A DNA stretch of 34,210 bases from Herpetosiphonaceae bacterium (GCA_013821605.1 JACDGP010000054.1:1-34210), one strand, 5' to 3'. Counted from the first letter of the stretch, positions 1 to 7,821 are shown. Numbers and translations: made by a program. The notes: generated from the letters alone by a model not told the origin.

Positions 1-33
1 CCCAGCCCCTCTCCCAGTACGCGGGAGAGGGGA
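1..33. repeat. GC-rich hairpin repeat, copy 1
   Basis: A perfect 10-bp inverted repeat (CCCCTCTCCC at 6-15, GGGAGAGGGG at 23-32) encloses a 7-base loop, AGTACGC. A second copy with the same stem and a loop differing by one base lies at 10810-10836, between iolC and iolD. Two copies in non-coding DNA indicate an interspersed palindromic repeat family. The copy starts at or before the window edge, so its full length cannot be judged. Confidence 0.75.
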
Positions 34-94
34 GCGGCGGACAAGAGGTACCTGATTAATTTGTAAAATTTCATAAGTTCGGGCTGAAATAGGA

Positions 95-140
95 AGTCGG
101 CTCCGCCGACTATGTCTCATTCAAGGTGGCCCGTCGGGCC
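95..140 (-). terminator. Tandem hairpins after the zinc-ribbon/MutL operon
   Basis: Two GC-rich hairpins follow the stop codon of the last minus-strand gene. One is GGCCC/GGGCC with a 3-base loop (128-140). The other is AGTCGGC/GCCGACT with a 3-base loop (95-111). Read leftwards, the second is followed only by a weak T-containing stretch (TCCTATTTC). They may terminate the operon, but neither is a textbook hairpin with a U-tract. Confidence 0.4.
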
Positions 141-144
141 GACT

Positions 145-525
145 TTAGCGATCGAACCATTGGGTTTCTTCGAGCGTTTCACGTTCCAGGGTGCCGTTGC
201 GGTAGGTGCGCCAGACACGGCGCTGGATCACGCGAAGCTTCGGTGCTTCGTCTGGGCGGCGTGCGAGGGCAGTGGAGTTGGGATGCTGCTGGTCGCGCAG
301 GAGGGCTGTACCAACTTCCAGGGCAACGGCGGTGGCACCGAGCGCGAGCGCTTTGGCTGCGGTTTGCCAGCGCGGTGGTAGCTGCTGCCAGCGTTGAGCC
401 AGGGCGTGTTGGGGACGGCGAGCCAGCGGTTGCTCTTGTGCAGCCCAAGCGGCACCACAGGCGGTACACACCGGCTCCTCGACCGCATTGCCATGGCCAC
501 ACACCGGACAAACTCGCTCAATCAT
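145..525 (-). CDS. Small zinc-ribbon protein
   Basis: Function not recognised. The 126-residue protein opens with a four-cysteine zinc ribbon (CPVCGHGN, then CTACG), followed by an Ala/Gln/Arg-rich stretch. A moderately hydrophobic segment (AAKALALGATAVALEVGTAL) may be one membrane helix. The C-terminal half is basic and charged, with a run resembling LRVIQRRVWRTYRNGTLERE. I chose the internal ATG at 525 because AGGAG lies seven bases upstream and the zinc ribbon then begins at residue 5; the longer frame would run back into the preceding gene. It sits 10 bp after the MutL-family gene and is the last gene of a three-gene operon whose first protein also starts with a zinc ribbon, so the two may act together. 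Confidence 0.7.
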   Translation of the reverse strand: MIERVCPVCGHGNAVEEPVCTACGAAWAAQEQPLARRPQHALAQRWQQLPPRWQTAAKALALGATAVALEVGTALLRDQQHPNSTALARRPDEAPKLRVIQRRVWRTYRNGTLERETLEETQWFDR

Positions 526-535
526 CGCTCTGCTC

Positions 536-2500
536 CTACTGCTTGTTGCGAAAGAGGCCACGTTTTGGCTCGGTCGTGGAGACCAAATCCTGGCGTAAGG
601 CCGCCAAAGCATTGTCGCCCGTGGGCAGGAGGTCTACGTCTTGCGGCGCTGAGGTTGGCTTCGCAGGAACGGTCGTGGGCATCGTTGCAGTTGGTGCGGT
701 TGGCGCACCGGCTGCCTCGGGTGCCACATACGAACTGTTGGGTGGCAAGGCATCGAGGGCGCGCAGATGCGTGAGCAGCTCCCGCTGGCGCTCCCCAAAC
801 TCAGCGGGTGGAACGCTGCCCCGTGGACGAGCATCAATGATGACGCCGAGTGCGCTGCCGGCGATTGCGGCTTCACGCGTCACCACTTCGGCGCCCGGCG
901 GATTCGCGCCAATCGCCACTTGTGGACTCGGCTGAATGCTGAGGGTGCCGTATTGACCACGCGGTAGCGGCAAACGTACCAGGGTGCCCGCCGCGACGAC
1001 AGCGCGGAGTGTTGGTCCGCCGACCGGCGTAAGCTCGACTTCAGCCACTTGGCCGGTCAACGTGCCATGTGGCACGATCACAGTCGCCAGTGGCCCGCTA
1101 TTCAGGGCATCTTGCTCGGCTAAACAGGCGGCGGCCTCGGCATCTACGCGCGCCAGGGCACCGCTGGCCGGCAGCAAGCTCAGGCTATCTAGATACAGAT
1201 CGAGTGCCAGTGTCATGCGACTGCCGTCAAGCTGTAGAGCATCGAGCAGCGTGAGGGCGGCGAGACCGGGACGGGGTGCGCGTGCGACCGCGCCGCCAGC
1301 GATGATGAGATCGATGGGTGCTTCGGGCCGCTCGCTACGGAGGGCCTGGTAGGCTACCTGGAGGCCCGCGCGTAACAGGGCATGGTCAAGCAGCAGATCG
1401 TCGAGGTCGGCCGGTGCATGCGGGGATGCCAAACGACGATTGAGCAGCCGGTTCTCGAGTGATTCGGCGTCGGTCTCCCAGGGCAGCCAACGCATGATGC
1501 TCTCGGCACCTGCCATTTGCAGGACGTCAATGGCCCCGCGCTGTGTGCCGCACGAGCCCATAATCGCTTCGGAGTAGTGGCCGGCGCTCATTAGTTGGGC
1601 TGTTGCCGTTGAGGCCCCCATATCGAGCGCCAGGATGTTCCGCTTGTAGCGCTCGCCCAGAAAGCGGATCATCAGGCCCTGGTCTTCGGCTGCACTGCTG
1701 ATGCTGGTGACACGTAGCTGAGCGAGGCCGCCGCTCCAGGGTACGTCCTGAAGATGATGCTCGGTATATATTTTACGCAGCAAGGCACGGGCCGGTTCAA
1801 TACGTGCATGCTCGGGTGTAGGTCGTAGACTGTCAACGGCAGTAAGGGGGATGGCGCTGTCCAACGCCGTTTTGACTTTGGCATCGGTCTCCGCATCACC
1901 TGCGAATATGATGGGTGAAGGCGCGGGCTGTTGGCGCTCGATCAGGCGCACAATATCGATCAAGCGTTGCAGCGCGGTGCCTTTGGTTTCATCACGACCG
2001 ACCGCAAGCATGATCGCTTCTGGGTGGCTTTGAGCCATGCTGAGTAGCCGCCGGTTCAGCCAATCGCCGGTTGCGGTCGTGGTTTCAGAGACGGTAAACG
2101 GTTGCAACAACCGTGTGTAGCTGGCGCGCGCCGCATGTTGCGCGCTTTGGAGATGGCCGTCGGCCGCGAGGCCCATGACCAGCACCGGCATCGCTCCCCC
2201 GGCGCTGGTGGTTACTACCAGTGCTGCGACGCCGTTGCCAGCGTGGTCCATGGGGATCAGCAGCCGGTTATCTCGCACCAACTCGCGCCCGGTCGTTTCG
2301 GCAATGGCGGCGACGGCCCGTATGATCCCAACCAGCGCATCAGTGACGGGGGCATAGAGCGTACTCCATGTCTCGCTACGTGCGAGCAGCCGGTAGGTCT
2401 CGTCGACTTCATCGATCAACGAGACGCGGGTGATGGCACTGCCGATCTCGGCGACCAGCAAGGCACGATATTCTTCGGGCAGGTTTGCGGCTGCGCTCAC
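536..2500 (-). CDS. MutL-family (glutamate mutase accessory-like) ASKHA ATPase protein
   Basis: The 654-residue protein resembles the MutL family (PF13941) of actin/Hsp70-like ATPases, best known as GlmL, the accessory protein of coenzyme B12-dependent glutamate mutase. Two regions look like ASKHA phosphate-binding strands: VAEIGSAITRVSLID near residues 16-30 and LALDMGASTATAQL near residue 290. The middle also has IIFAGDAETD and the C-terminal half has LIIAGGAVARAP, both typical nucleotide-binding glycine turns. The last 60 residues are Pro/Ala/Thr-rich and probably disordered. The start is GTG, overlapping the upstream stop by 4 bp (GTGA), so the two genes are translationally coupled. No mutase subunits are in the window, so a mutase-related role is not supported here. 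In this operon it may be a general ATPase partner of the zinc-ribbon proteins. Confidence 0.6.
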   Translation of the reverse strand: MSAAANLPEEYRALLVAEIGSAITRVSLIDEVDETYRLLARSETWSTLYAPVTDALVGIIRAVAAIAETTGRELVRDNRLLIPMDHAGNGVAALVVTTSAGGAMPVLVMGLAADGHLQSAQHAARASYTRLLQPFTVSETTTATGDWLNRRLLSMAQSHPEAIMLAVGRDETKGTALQRLIDIVRLIERQQPAPSPIIFAGDAETDAKVKTALDSAIPLTAVDSLRPTPEHARIEPARALLRKIYTEHHLQDVPWSGGLAQLRVTSISSAAEDQGLMIRFLGERYKRNILALDMGASTATAQLMSAGHYSEAIMGSCGTQRGAIDVLQMAGAESIMRWLPWETDAESLENRLLNRRLASPHAPADLDDLLLDHALLRAGLQVAYQALRSERPEAPIDLIIAGGAVARAPRPGLAALTLLDALQLDGSRMTLALDLYLDSLSLLPASGALARVDAEAAACLAEQDALNSGPLATVIVPHGTLTGQVAEVELTPVGGPTLRAVVAAGTLVRLPLPRGQYGTLSIQPSPQVAIGANPPGAEVVTREAAIAGSALGVIIDARPRGSVPPAEFGERQRELLTHLRALDALPPNSSYVAPEAAGAPTAPTATMPTTVPAKPTSAPQDVDLLPTGDNALAALRQDLVSTTEPKRGLFRNKQ

Positions 2501-4488
2501 GCTGCCCCCAGCAGGCGCAGGATCTGTTGTCCAAAGACGATCGCCGCAACTGCTCCAATAATAATCAGGAGTACGATCACCAGCAGCAGTAGCTGTAGCC
2601 CGCGTCGCTTGCGCGGTAGCACGACTGGTGCGGGCTCAGCCGGCGCTTCCGCCTGCAGCCGCTGCAGTAAGGCGACGGCCTCCAAGCGCTGCGGTGTACG
2701 TGTGATGGTGCGGCGGGCCGGCGCGACGGGCGGTGCTACAAGCGGTGGAGTTGGCGCTTCGATGCTCGGTGTGTCGAGATAGCTCGGCATGGAGTGGTGC
2801 GCCGGTGCAGGTGCTTCCGGCACCGGTTCGCGCAGCCAGTCGGGCAGGTCCAAACTCCCCAGAAACTCATTCGCGGGTGCCGGTGTAGCCGGTGTTGGTG
2901 CAACTTCCTGTGATGGTTGCTCTGCCAGCCAGCTTGGCAAAGTACTACTAGGCGGCTGCGGTGTGGGTTCGTTGAAGCCGGTGAGCCACGTAGGCAGGGG
3001 TGTACCGGCTGCTGCCGGTGGGGAAGGCGCTACTTCATACACATGGGCATGATGGGGCGCTGCAGTAGTATGATGCTCGTCTACGCCATCACGTAGCCAG
3101 GCAGGCAGTTCGTGCTCGTTCTCGACGTCTACTGCCAGGGCCTGCGACGAATCCGCACTCGTTGATGACATGCCGGCATCATCGCCAAAGGTTGCCGGCT
3201 GGGCTATGGGAGCGGGATCATCCGCCACGGTCAACCATGCGGGCAGATCACTGACTGCTTGGAGATGGTCTTGTGCGGCGACAGGAGGCTCACTCGGTGG
3301 AAGCTGTGCTGCTGGTGAACTGTCTGATACATCGGTGAGCCAGGAAGGAAGCTCGTATTCCCCTGCCGCAGTTGCCGGTGCGTCGCCGTGTTCGAGCCAG
3401 CTGGGCGCGCTCGCTGTGTCGGCCTGGGATAGCGGCGCCGATGCCGGGGACGTCTCGGCCACGCTGTCGATCCCAAGCTCGGTAAGCCAGTCGGGAACTG
3501 CTAGTTGTGGCTCACTTTCATCGACCGCGTCAGCGGCGGGGGCGGGTGGGTGCGGCGGTTCGGCAGCTGTGACGGGCTGGATGGCTGCTTGCGTTTGAGC
3601 TGTAGCCTGCAGCCAAGCGGGAAGCATATCAGCGGTTGGCAAGCTTTGGGTTGCACCGACAACCGGCTGCTCCCCGGAGATGAACGGCACGGTTGCGCCA
3701 GGGCTCGCGTCCGTATTGCGTAACCAGTCGGGTAGCTCGCTATCATCTAGCGGTGGCGGAGGCGTTGACGAGCTGCTCGTTGCTTGGGACGGAGTTTCGG
3801 CGGCGGGCATTACCGGTGTTTCTGCCTCACGGAGCCAATCGGGCAAGCCATCGACTGCCAGCGGGGGCGGCTGTGTGCCCTGCTCAGCTACAGGTTGCTC
3901 AGAGTGGCGCAGCCAGTCGGGAAGCTCATCCGCCGATGGAGGTGAGGGCGCGGCTGGCGGTGTCATGGTTGCGCTTGGCTCCGTCGGCAAGCGCAGCCAT
4001 TCTGGCAGATCCTCGTGAGCAGCCATAGATGGCGCTTGCGGACTCGGCGTTGCTGCTGCGGGTGTTTGTAGCCAGGGCGGCAGCTCATCAACTACGCTGG
4101 GTGCAGCTGGCGATGAAGGCGCGCTATCACGTAGCCAGGGCGGCAGTTCATTGGTTGCACTCGGTGCAGTCGAAGCTGCAGGCTGGTCGGAACGCAGCCA
4201 GGCCGGAAGCTCCTCATCGGCAAGCGGCGCAGCATTCGCACCATTGGTTGGTGGATCAGGCTCGTGGAGCCAAGCGGGCAACGTTGCTTCGGCCGCCGGT
4301 AACTCCGACGAGAGGGGGGCGGCTGTCGTTGGAGTTGGGCTCTGGAGATCGCGTAGCCAAGCAGGCACGTTATCGGTGGGGGTATTTGTCGGAGCGGCGG
4401 GAGAGGACGCTGCCAAGTTATGGCCACATTTCGTACAAAATGTATGGATGGGCCGGTTTTCCGTACCACAGTTTGGGCAAGTAATCAA
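2497..4488 (-). CDS. Zinc-ribbon protein with about 19 Leu-Pro-x-Trp-Leu repeats and a C-terminal membrane anchor
   Basis: Function unknown. The 663-residue protein has an N-terminal zinc ribbon (CPNCGTEN, then CTKCGHN), then a long Pro/Ala/Ser/Thr-rich region. That region carries about 19 copies of a short motif of the form LPxWLR (LPAWLRD, LPPWLRD, LPEWLRL, LPDWLRE and variants; the last is MPSYLD). Copies are spaced about 20-45 residues apart, starting near residue 44. The C-terminus has a basic patch (PRKRRG) followed by a single hydrophobic helix near residues 630-655, so it looks like a tail-anchored protein with the zinc ribbon and repeats in the cytoplasm. The start is TTG, with TAGGAG six bases upstream. 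It is the first gene of the operon. The repeated Trp motifs look like short linear binding sites on a flexible tether; this is inference. Confidence 0.7.
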   Translation of the reverse strand: MITCPNCGTENRPIHTFCTKCGHNLAASSPAAPTNTPTDNVPAWLRDLQSPTPTTAAPLSSELPAAEATLPAWLHEPDPPTNGANAAPLADEELPAWLRSDQPAASTAPSATNELPPWLRDSAPSSPAAPSVVDELPPWLQTPAAATPSPQAPSMAAHEDLPEWLRLPTEPSATMTPPAAPSPPSADELPDWLRHSEQPVAEQGTQPPPLAVDGLPDWLREAETPVMPAAETPSQATSSSSTPPPPLDDSELPDWLRNTDASPGATVPFISGEQPVVGATQSLPTADMLPAWLQATAQTQAAIQPVTAAEPPHPPAPAADAVDESEPQLAVPDWLTELGIDSVAETSPASAPLSQADTASAPSWLEHGDAPATAAGEYELPSWLTDVSDSSPAAQLPPSEPPVAAQDHLQAVSDLPAWLTVADDPAPIAQPATFGDDAGMSSTSADSSQALAVDVENEHELPAWLRDGVDEHHTTAAPHHAHVYEVAPSPPAAAGTPLPTWLTGFNEPTPQPPSSTLPSWLAEQPSQEVAPTPATPAPANEFLGSLDLPDWLREPVPEAPAPAHHSMPSYLDTPSIEAPTPPLVAPPVAPARRTITRTPQRLEAVALLQRLQAEAPAEPAPVVLPRKRRGLQLLLLVIVLLIIIGAVAAIVFGQQILRLLGAA

Positions 4489-4582
4489 CGTGCGCTCCTA
4501 CCAAACATGCAGATCGGCGTTAGGCCCGGCACGGAGCGAGCAAGCATAGGGGATTCAGAACGTGATCGTTGCATGCGTTATG

Positions 4583-4611
4583 ATCTTACACTTTGGCGCA
4601 ACTTTGTGCAA
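4583..4611 (-). promoter_or_regulatory. Candidate sigma-70-type promoter for the zinc-ribbon/MutL operon
   Basis: On the minus strand TTGCAC (4611-4606) and TAAGAT (4588-4583) are separated by exactly 17 bases. The site lies about 95 bp upstream of the TTG start at 4488 and is the best promoter-like match in the upstream region. Confidence 0.45.
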
Positions 4612-4710
4612 CAGAGTGTACAAGCAACGTACAGTGGTGTCAACTACCGCCCCTCGTCGCTGCACGGTACGTGCCCCCGTAGGACCCTCCGCGTTATACA
4701 CGTCCTCGGG

Positions 4711-4890
4711 CATTGCTAGCAATGGAAATCTGCAGTGGCAGACTTTTCGCATTGGGATGCGGTATTTCGCGATTCAGGAGCAACGGGGAACAACGGCCAA
4801 CGCTTGCTAACGCATTGCTCCGCACACCAAAAAGCAATGAAAAAACAATGCGATAACAATGATTTAACAATGAGAGCAATGGGAGCAATA
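4711..4890. repeat. Palindrome and phased RCAATG hexamer array
   Basis: A perfect 14-bp palindrome, CATTGCTAGCAATG, sits at 4711-4724. Further along, the hexamer RCAATG recurs in one orientation starting at 4834, 4845, 4856, 4867 and 4876, with GCAATA at 4885. The spacings are 11, 11, 11, 9 and 9 bases, close to one helical turn. An inverted copy (CATTGC) is at 4812-4817. The arrangement looks like a multi-site protein-binding region, such as an operator or iterons. No binding protein can be named. Confidence 0.5.
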
Positions 4891-5204
4891 GCAGTTGGTA
4901 CAGGATGGCCTCCAGGTGGTACATGGTACTGATACACTCCATGCGATTTTCTTCACTCCTCACGCCCGCATGCCGGGATATAGGGGCCTGCATGATGGTG
5001 CGAGTATAGATGACCGATAGGAGCCGGGGGCGACACGTCCCGATACGCCTGCCCGCAGGTGATAACGGGGTATAGTATAGCACATACGTGCTTTTCGGTA
5101 TATAGTGAAAGATGACGTTTTACTTACAGAGGGATGCAGACGGGGTGAGCGAATGAGAGGCTATGATGGTATGTGAGTGCTTATCATTAACCGCATTTCT
5201 TGCT

Positions 5205-5564
5205 TTATTTCCAGGATCCTAAAAACTCCACCCGATTACGCATCTCCTCGGGTGACCGGTTCGCCATGAGTCGGAGCAGGCGCCGCAGCTGTTCACCGAC
5301 CGAAAACTGTTGCTGTGGTGCTAGGATCATACCTGTATGCTGCTTCCCTTCGAGCAGGAAGTGCGTGTGCAGGCGGTAGAAATCCCCGACGTTGAAGCTA
5401 TAGAGAACGCGGTCTTCAGCAATCGCTCGGCGCAAATGGTCATCATCGGGCCGTTCGATCATCCCGGCATCAAGCGCGGTAACTACATCAACGCCTCGGG
5501 CGCGAAGTGCCCGTACGAGATCCTGATCCATGGAGTCTTCATCCAGATACAGCCGCAGGGTCAT
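5205..5564 (-). CDS. DUF5615 PIN-like protein, probable toxin
   Basis: The 119-residue protein matches the DUF5615 (Mut7-C-like) PIN family. It opens with a strand and acidic pair (LRLYLDEDSMD), has the RARGVDVVTALDAGM pattern, the acidic ERPDDDHLRRAIAEDRVLYSFNVGDF block, and a C-terminal HTGMILAP segment. PIN-fold proteins are usually metal-dependent RNases. In this family the N-terminal DED acids and the Asp of NVGDF would form the metal site; this is known of the fold and not tested here. It overlaps the upstream DUF433 gene by 4 bp (ATGA), the usual antitoxin-first layout. Length is normal and the gene appears intact. Confidence 0.75.
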   Translation of the reverse strand: MTLRLYLDEDSMDQDLVRALRARGVDVVTALDAGMIERPDDDHLRRAIAEDRVLYSFNVGDFYRLHTHFLLEGKQHTGMILAPQQQFSVGEQLRRLLRLMANRSPEEMRNRVEFLGSWK

Positions 5565-5860
5565 GTATGGTTCTGCGGGATCGAATTCTGTGCTCGCGCT
5601 AACTCCTCGGCCTCACGCACTTCAGCTTCCAGCGCCACCTCAATGACTGCCTGGTTCGCATGATAGTAGGCCAGCGCGGCATACACCTGGGCAAGTGAGA
5701 GATGTCCCAGCCGCGCGGCGATCTCCTCGGGGCTTAACCCCAGCTTGTACCAGGCTACGACACGCTGCACAGTCACGCCGGTACCTGCTATTCGTGGTCG
5801 GTCGCCCCGGATATCTGGTGAGTGCACGATCAGGGTGCCGATATCTGTTACTGATGCCAT
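5561..5860 (-). CDS. DUF433-family antitoxin-like protein
   Basis: The 99-residue protein has the DUF433 hallmarks: an N-terminal IVHSPDIRGDRPRIAGTGVTVQRVV segment followed by a helix-turn-helix-like part (KLGLSPEEIAARLGHLSLAQVYAALAYY), then an acidic helical tail. DUF433 proteins are commonly found directly upstream of DUF5615 PIN-like genes and are taken to be the antitoxin and autorepressor. The ATG at 5860 is the only sensible start. A palindrome that contains a TATAAT box lies about 30 bp upstream, consistent with autoregulation. Confidence 0.8.
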   Translation of the reverse strand: MASVTDIGTLIVHSPDIRGDRPRIAGTGVTVQRVVAWYKLGLSPEEIAARLGHLSLAQVYAALAYYHANQAVIEVALEAEVREAEELARAQNSIPQNHT

Positions 5861-5887
5861 CTCAGTCTACCTTCGTATTAGTCATTA

Positions 5888-5900
5888 CCTATATTATAGG
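5888..5900 (-). promoter_or_regulatory. Operator-like palindrome overlapping a -10 box
   Basis: CCTATATTATAGG is a perfect inverted repeat of 6-bp arms around one central base. On the minus strand it contains TATAAT (5898-5893), a consensus -10 element for the DUF433/DUF5615 pair. No good -35 is found 16-18 bases further out, where the IS66 remnant begins, so the original -35 may have been replaced. Confidence 0.5.
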
Positions 5901-5910
5901 CTGTATCCGT

Positions 5911-6968
5911 TCAGTGGGTGGGCATCAGTGTGGGAGCAGGGAGGCCGGCCCACTGGGCAGCGACCGCCTGAGCAATGAAGGGCAGCACCTCCCGCTGCTG
6001 TTGCCGACAGGTCGTCGTTACCGTCAACAGTCGTTCGACAAAACGGCTTCCTTCACTGCTCTCTGTGCCGTAACAGCCTTTGCGCCATAGCACGGCTGGA
6101 CGTAACGCTCGTTCCGCTGCGTTGTTGGTCGGCTCGACCCCCTCAACCGTCACAAATGTCCACAACGCTGGCCACACCAGCAGCAACTCGCGACAGAAGC
6201 CACGCGCTTTATTCCACGCCAACGCCCCTGCGGGAGCACCCGCGCGCCCCCGCTCCACCAAGTCGCGCAACTCGGCCTGCACCGCTGTCATCTCCTGCTG
6301 CAGCCCGACGCGATCCAGCTCGCCACTCCGGAAGCGGTGCCACGTCTCAAACAGCTTGCCAATCTGGACCATCGCCGCCTCACCCCAGACCCCCACCGGC
6401 CCATCCCGCTCACGGAAGAACTGCCAGTCTCGTTTGAGATGCGCCCAGCACAACTGGCGCTGCGCCACGGGCAGATGAGCATACGCGCTGTAGCGGTCCG
6501 AGCCCACGATACCCCAAAGCAGGCACCCAGCAAGCTCGTGAACGCATCACGCGAGCGACGCCCAATCAGGAAGAGCGTGGCGACCAGCGTGACCGCGACC
6601 CACAGATAGCGCTGCTGGTGGCACTCCTGCCACGGAGTTTCATCGGCATTGGCCACCGCTTGTGCCTGGACAGCGCTCTGGACCTCGCGGTAGACCGGCG
6701 CCAAGGCCGTACTAACCGTCTGATACAGCGCTGGCACACTGCCCAGGCTCAGCGGAATGCCCCACAGGTCGTCGAGCAACAGCACTATCTCGCGGGCACT
6801 CACCCGATAGCGGCCATGCAGCAGGGCGACCAGCGCCACCACCTATGGCCCAAATCCGCCCGGAGGCAGGTCCGGCGGGCGCTCAGCGCGCACGGCGTGG
6901 TGACACTGTGGACAATTGACGACAGGGAACTGGTGCTCCTCCTCGATCGACCTGTACTCTAATGACAT
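5911..6968 (-). pseudogene. Decayed IS66-family transposase
   Basis: The reading frames together encode most of an IS66-type transposase. They include a zinc-binding segment (NCPQCHHAV), the VALVALLHGRYRVSAREIVLLLDDLWGIP domain, the first catalytic Asp in VANADETPW, the second in VGSDRYSAY with the QLCWAHLKRDWQ helix, and the Glu region GVEPTNNAAERALRP near the end. It is broken in two places. An in-frame TAG at 6843-6845 interrupts the N-terminal part. A one-base loss in a G run near 6515-6520 shifts the frame between the first and second catalytic Asp. The far N-terminus of a full-length transposase is also missing. No IS66 accessory genes or clear terminal inverted repeats are seen. Its upstream edge overlaps the 30-bp direct repeat at 6940-6969. 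Confidence 0.85.
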
Positions 6969-6969
6969 T
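6940..6969 (+). repeat. 30-bp direct repeat, left copy (matches the 5' part of iolC)
   Basis: This 30-base stretch matches 9788-9817 at 29 of 30 positions in the same orientation, with the only difference at 6948. The right copy is codons 18-27 of iolC, which encode the SSIDLYSNDI segment. The left copy lies at the edge of the IS66 remnant and is not in an iolC gene. The two copies bracket about 2.8 kb of accessory genes. Confidence 0.85.
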
Positions 6970-7006
6970 AGTGCCAGCTGCGTCACCCCCAAAGAAAGAC
7001 GATTAT

Positions 7007-7294
7007 ATGAGCCAGGCAGTTAATAGGACACCGTTGGATGACGACCTCCGCGCAGAGTACGATGAAACAGTCCTTAAGAACGGTGTTCGCGGGAAATATG
7101 CCCAACGCTATGCTGCTGGGACCAATCTCGTGCGGCTGGCTCCGGATGTTGCGGTCGCGTTTCCAACCGAGGAGGCGGTGAATGAAGCGCTGCGTCTGCT
7201 GCTGAAGGTCGCACAGGCGACACGTCATGTCGCAGAACAAGAGCTGATCAGCGCTGCTGAGGACGAACATGTAGCTTTAAGCAAGGTTGCGTGA
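7007..7294 (+). CDS. Small antitoxin-like protein of unknown function
   Basis: The 95-residue protein is mainly charged and helical. It carries the patterns LRAEYDETVLKNGVRGKYAQRY and APDVAVAFPTEEAVNEALRLLLKVA, which I recognise from a widespread group of small bacterial proteins often sitting in toxin-antitoxin-like positions. No function is established to my knowledge. I chose the ATG at 7007 because AAAGAAAG lies upstream at a suitable distance and family members start close to this point. The longer frame would begin inside the 30-bp repeat. No toxin gene follows; the next gene is a VOC protein 136 bp downstream, so it looks like an orphan. Confidence 0.55.
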   Translation: MSQAVNRTPLDDDLRAEYDETVLKNGVRGKYAQRYAAGTNLVRLAPDVAVAFPTEEAVNEALRLLLKVAQATRHVAEQELISAAEDEHVALSKVA

Positions 7295-7430
7295 AGCAGG
7301 TTTTAATTCCCGCCCAGTAACACACTGTCAAAATCTATCACTGCGAGGGATCCAAAGTGTTGTCCGATTTTTGGCGAAGGTATTGTTAAATGGCTGTATT
7401 TTTTATAAATTTTATGGTAGTCTTAATAAT

Positions 7431-7814
7431 ATGAAACGTGTTGTTGGTATCGGCGGCGTGTTTTTTAAAGCAAAGAATCCTGAAAACCTTCGCGAATGGT
7501 ATCGGGATCATCTTGGTTTCAGCGTGGATGAATGGGGTGGTGTGGTATTTCAACCAAATGGCGCCAACGGCCTCATCGACAATGAAAAAACTGTCTGGTC
7601 ATTATTTCCAAACGACTCGGACTATTTTGCGCCGAGTACTCAACCTTTCATGATCAATTATCGAGTCGATGATTTACATGGGTTGCTCGCTCAGTTGCGC
7701 TCGGAAGGTTGCGCTGTTGATGCCAAGATTGAAGAGTCAGAATTTGGCAAATTTGGATGGGTGATGGATCCCGAGGGTAACCGGGTCGAGCTATGGGAAC
7801 CTCCAAGAACTTAA
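7431..7814 (+). CDS. VOC/glyoxalase-fold protein
   Basis: The 127-residue protein has the vicinal oxygen chelate fold pattern. It has an N-terminal strand VVGIGGVFFKAKNPENLREWYRDHLGF, the middle FMINYRVDDLHGLLAQLRSEGC, and the C-terminal WVMDPEGNRVELWEPP, where the Glu is a typical metal ligand. VOC members include glyoxalase I, dioxygenases and resistance proteins; the substrate cannot be told. A longer upstream extension in frame is AT-rich and lacks family features, so ATG at 7431 is preferred. The gene and its leader are clearly more AT-rich than the flanking genes (leader around 7380-7430 especially), a sign of recent transfer. Confidence 0.75.
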   Translation: MKRVVGIGGVFFKAKNPENLREWYRDHLGFSVDEWGGVVFQPNGANGLIDNEKTVWSLFPNDSDYFAPSTQPFMINYRVDDLHGLLAQLRSEGCAVDAKIEESEFGKFGWVMDPEGNRVELWEPPRT

Positions 7815-7821
7815 ACAGAAT

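Larger units (their letters stand above)
4489..5204. other. 716-bp non-coding stretch
   Basis: I see no convincing gene here; the open frames are short and lack recognisable domains. The stretch contains the promoter at 4583-4611, a perfect 14-bp palindrome at 4711-4724, a phased hexamer array at 4834-4890, and small hairpins (GCACG/CGTGC at 4662-4674, AGCAC/GTGCT at 5079-5092). It is less GC-rich than the flanking genes, especially around 4830-4890. Confidence 0.6.

Noticed and set aside
126-935. A 269-residue plus-strand open frame
   Set aside because: It lies opposite the zinc-ribbon and MutL-family genes and has no recognisable domain or ribosome binding site.
5079-5097. AGCAC/GTGCT hairpin followed by TTTT as a terminator
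   Set aside because: The T-run is on the plus-strand side, while the neighbouring genes are on the minus strand; the stem is only 5 bp.
6510-6530. Programmed frameshifting in the IS66 transposase
   Set aside because: There is no slippery heptamer of a known type, and an additional in-frame stop lies upstream, so decay is the simpler reading.
7287-7430. N-terminal extension of the VOC protein back to 7287
   Set aside because: It overlaps the preceding gene, is AT-rich leader-like sequence, and adds no part of the VOC fold.
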